A stretch of DNA of 6,792 bases from assembly GCA_018830925.1 (NCBI GenBank), contig JAHJRK010000283.1:1-6792 (forward strand). The letters are read 5' to 3'. The position numbers and the translations under genes are program-made. Of the stretch, positions 5,886 to 6,792 are shown piece after piece. Source of the DNA: Pseudomonadota bacterium. Its GTDB lineage: Bacteria > Desulfobacterota > Desulfobacteria > Desulfobacterales > RPRI01. The notes under the pieces were generated by a model. It was not told the DNA's origin, searched no databases, and saw nothing but the letters and a program-made list of their open reading frames with translations. Position 1 is the first letter of the stretch, and each line of letters begins with the position of its first letter.

Positions 5886-6020
5886 GACGGCAAAGTAATC
5901 CGCCTGAGGCGGACATTATGCAAGGCGCGCGAATCTTGAGGAATGAAGCGTACATGTTAGTACGCTGCAATGACGAAAGACGAAGCGCAACACAGCAGAA
6001 TGACTTTTTACGAAGCCGTC
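5886..6020 (+). repeat. MITE-like short repeat, copy B (135 bp), inverted relative to copy A
   Basis: On the plus strand it runs from GACGGCAAAGTAA to TTTTTACGAAGCCGTC. Over 5914-6020 it matches copy A in inverted orientation with four counted mismatches in 107 bp. The internal hairpin AGCGTAC-N6-GTACGCT is conserved at 5947-5966. It differs from A near one end: the AGCTTTTT of A is replaced by a 17-bp stretch holding the palindrome TCCGCC-TGA-GGCGGA, which accounts for the 9-bp size difference. It occupies most of the 177-bp gap between arsR and the permease gene, and its last two bases form part of the arsR stop codon. Confidence 0.88.
5899..5913. repeat. 15-bp palindrome TCCGCC-TGA-GGCGGA inside repeat copy B
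   Basis: The 6-bp arms are perfect, with a 3-bp centre. It replaces the inner part of one terminal repeat in copy B and is absent from copy A, so it is either a variant of the element or a small secondary insertion. In RNA it would form a GC-rich hairpin. Confidence 0.75.
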
Positions 6021-6363
6021 ACACTTTGCAAATATCTTCTCTGTGTATTGCAGGAAGTTTAACTATCATTCGGGCAATTTCAGGGTCATCCGAAAGCCAG
6101 TGCCTCAGGTTGCCTAAAAGGCTTGCTGCATATGGGGAGCTGCTTCCATCCGCAAGATGATAATTGACCCACAACCCGTCCTTTTCCGAGCCGACAAGAC
6201 CGGCATTTTCAAGGATTTTAAGATGCTTGGAGACGCTTGGCTGGGCGATTTGAAGCAGCGCCTTTATTTCGCATACACACATCCTCTTGTGTTGAAGCAT
6301 TTTTACGATCTTTACCCTGTTCGGATCAGAAATGGCTTTCGTAACTTTTATAAATTCTTTCAC
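6019..6363 (-). CDS. arsR: ArsR-family metalloid-responsive repressor
   Basis: The protein has 114 residues and a winged helix-turn-helix. The dimer/HTH region reads AISDPNRVKIVKML, then MCVCEIKALLQIAQPSVSKHLKILENAGLV, with the recognition helix around residues 41-52, and a wing around SEKDGLWVNYHL. Cys29 and Cys31 in MCVCE match the CVC[DE] As(III)/Sb(III)-binding motif of classical ArsR, and Cys112 near the C-terminus could be a third ligand. In the absence of metalloid such proteins bind the operon promoter and repress it. The start is GTG 6363 with AAGGA 5 bases upstream. The stop TGA (6021-6019) uses the first two bases of repeat copy B. As the promoter-proximal gene of the operon it should be autoregulated through the dyad at 6374-6395. 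Confidence 0.96.
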   Translation of the reverse strand: MKEFIKVTKAISDPNRVKIVKMLQHKRMCVCEIKALLQIAQPSVSKHLKILENAGLVGSEKDGLWVNYHLADGSSSPYAASLLGNLRHWLSDDPEIARMIVKLPAIHREDICKV

Positions 6364-6373
6364 GCGTATCCTT

Positions 6374-6395
6374 TATATTCTTTTTATAGAATATA
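6374..6395. promoter_or_regulatory. Probable ArsR operator
   Basis: TATATTC-N8-GAATATA is a perfect 7-bp inverted repeat. It covers the whole -10 element and the expected transcription start, the position where ArsR/SmtB repressors usually bind, and it lies directly before arsR. The AT-rich dyad agrees in style with known ArsR sites. Confidence 0.75.
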
Positions 6396-6418
6396 GTTGT
6401 ATGTTTTGCCTTTGTCAA
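6390..6418 (-). promoter_or_regulatory. Sigma70-type promoter of the ars operon
   Basis: On the minus strand TTGACA (6418-6413), a perfect consensus -35, is followed after exactly 17 bp by TATATT (6395-6390). Transcription would start near 6383, leaving a leader of about 20 bases before the arsR GTG at 6363. No other promoter of comparable quality was found upstream of the block. Confidence 0.8.
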
Positions 6419-6421
6419 GGC
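6408..6421. promoter_or_regulatory. Second dyad over the -35 element
   Basis: GCCTT-N4-AAGGC contains the TTGACA hexamer within it. It may be a second regulator site or a chance consequence of the -35 sequence; its 5-bp arms are short. Confidence 0.35.
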
Positions 6422-6792
6422 ATATATTACGGCCATATTTGGCTTTGGTGGATAATCATAAATTATAATATAGGAATATCAATGGTTGCATAAAAAGCCA
6501 TTTGCTGGTGAGGTTGAGTCTATTCTTAAAAAATGAAGAGCTATGATTTCGAGAGATATGAACCGAAACAGTGAGTGCATTCCCTGCTTGAAGGCTGTGT
6601 CGTAATACAGGGGAAGCGCGAATATGCCTCTTTTTCAGAGAGATTTTACCCCAAAATGTAAAAATAAGGCTCATCCGGTTGATGCGTACTTTTATCTGAT
6701 AATATTGGATCTAACCTTGACTGTCTAACACCTTATCTACACCAAAATAGTTCTCTGAGAATCAATGATAATTATTTGTACTGTTGAATATG
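6422..6792. other. Intergenic region without a supportable gene
   Basis: This 371-bp AT-rich stretch upstream of the ars promoter holds only short open frames on either strand (the longest is about 72 codons, 6456-6674 minus, with no ribosome binding site and no recognisable motif). I see no tRNA, terminator hairpin with a T-run, or insertion-sequence end. It may be the non-coding flank of the operon or decayed sequence. Confidence 0.6.

Noticed and set aside
3191..6020. CRISPR array
   Set aside because: There are only two copies, inverted and 2.6 kb apart, each over 120 bp; nothing is spaced as repeat-spacer units.
5918..6160. 80-codon plus-strand open frame starting MQGARILRNEAY
   Set aside because: It is repeat copy B read through into the antisense of arsR. 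The 21-residue identity with the frame at 3228-3293 comes from the DNA repeat; one copy has a stop where the other continues.
6456..6674. 72-codon minus-strand open frame upstream of the ars promoter
   Set aside because: It has no ribosome binding site, domain or motif that I recognise, and it lies in AT-rich sequence with comparable short frames on the other strand.

Overview
The window is dominated by one long block of genes that all read on the minus strand, so transcription runs from the right end (about 6400) to the left edge. It looks like an arsenic-responsive operon. A sigma70-type promoter with a 7-bp dyad over its -10 region drives arsR. After arsR come a PF03773/ArsP-type permease, a small cytoplasmic thioredoxin-like protein, an exported thioredoxin, a CcdA-like membrane thiol/electron transporter, an Acr3 arsenite efflux pump, an Fe-S cluster protein, a membrane-anchored rhodanese, a MauE/DoxX-type redox membrane protein, and a c-type cytochrome with a membrane domain that runs off the left edge. 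Several junctions overlap by a few bases (TGATG or ATGA), which suggests translational coupling.

Organism: the mix of an exported monoheme cytochrome, an Fe-S protein with the CODH/RnfB-type cluster motif, rhodanese plus MauE and a thiol relay suggests an anaerobic or sulfur-metabolising Gram-negative bacterium, most likely of the Desulfobacterota (former Deltaproteobacteria). This is inferred from gene style and from my recollection of similar short repeats in that group. No marker gene in the window proves it.

Layout from right to left: 6422-6792 has no gene I can support. 6364-6421 holds the promoter and operator of arsR. 6019-6363 is arsR. 5886-6020 is short repeat copy B. 3320-5841 is a four-gene thiol/permease cassette. 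3191-3316 is short repeat copy A, inverted relative to B and about 96% identical to it over 107 bp. 1-3168 is acr3 and the four redox genes downstream of it.

Likely joint function: ArsR senses As(III) or Sb(III) and relieves repression. Acr3 exports arsenite and the permease may export an organoarsenical or another thiol-reactive species. CcdA with the two thioredoxins could carry reducing equivalents across the membrane. Rhodanese, MauE, the Fe-S protein and the cytochrome form a second redox or sulfur-handling set. No ArsC arsenate reductase, ArsA, ArsD or ArsM is present in the window. The most notable structural feature is the pair of inverted MITE-like repeats that brackets the thiol/permease cassette inside the operon and supplies the stop codons of arsR (partly) and of the ccdA-like gene.
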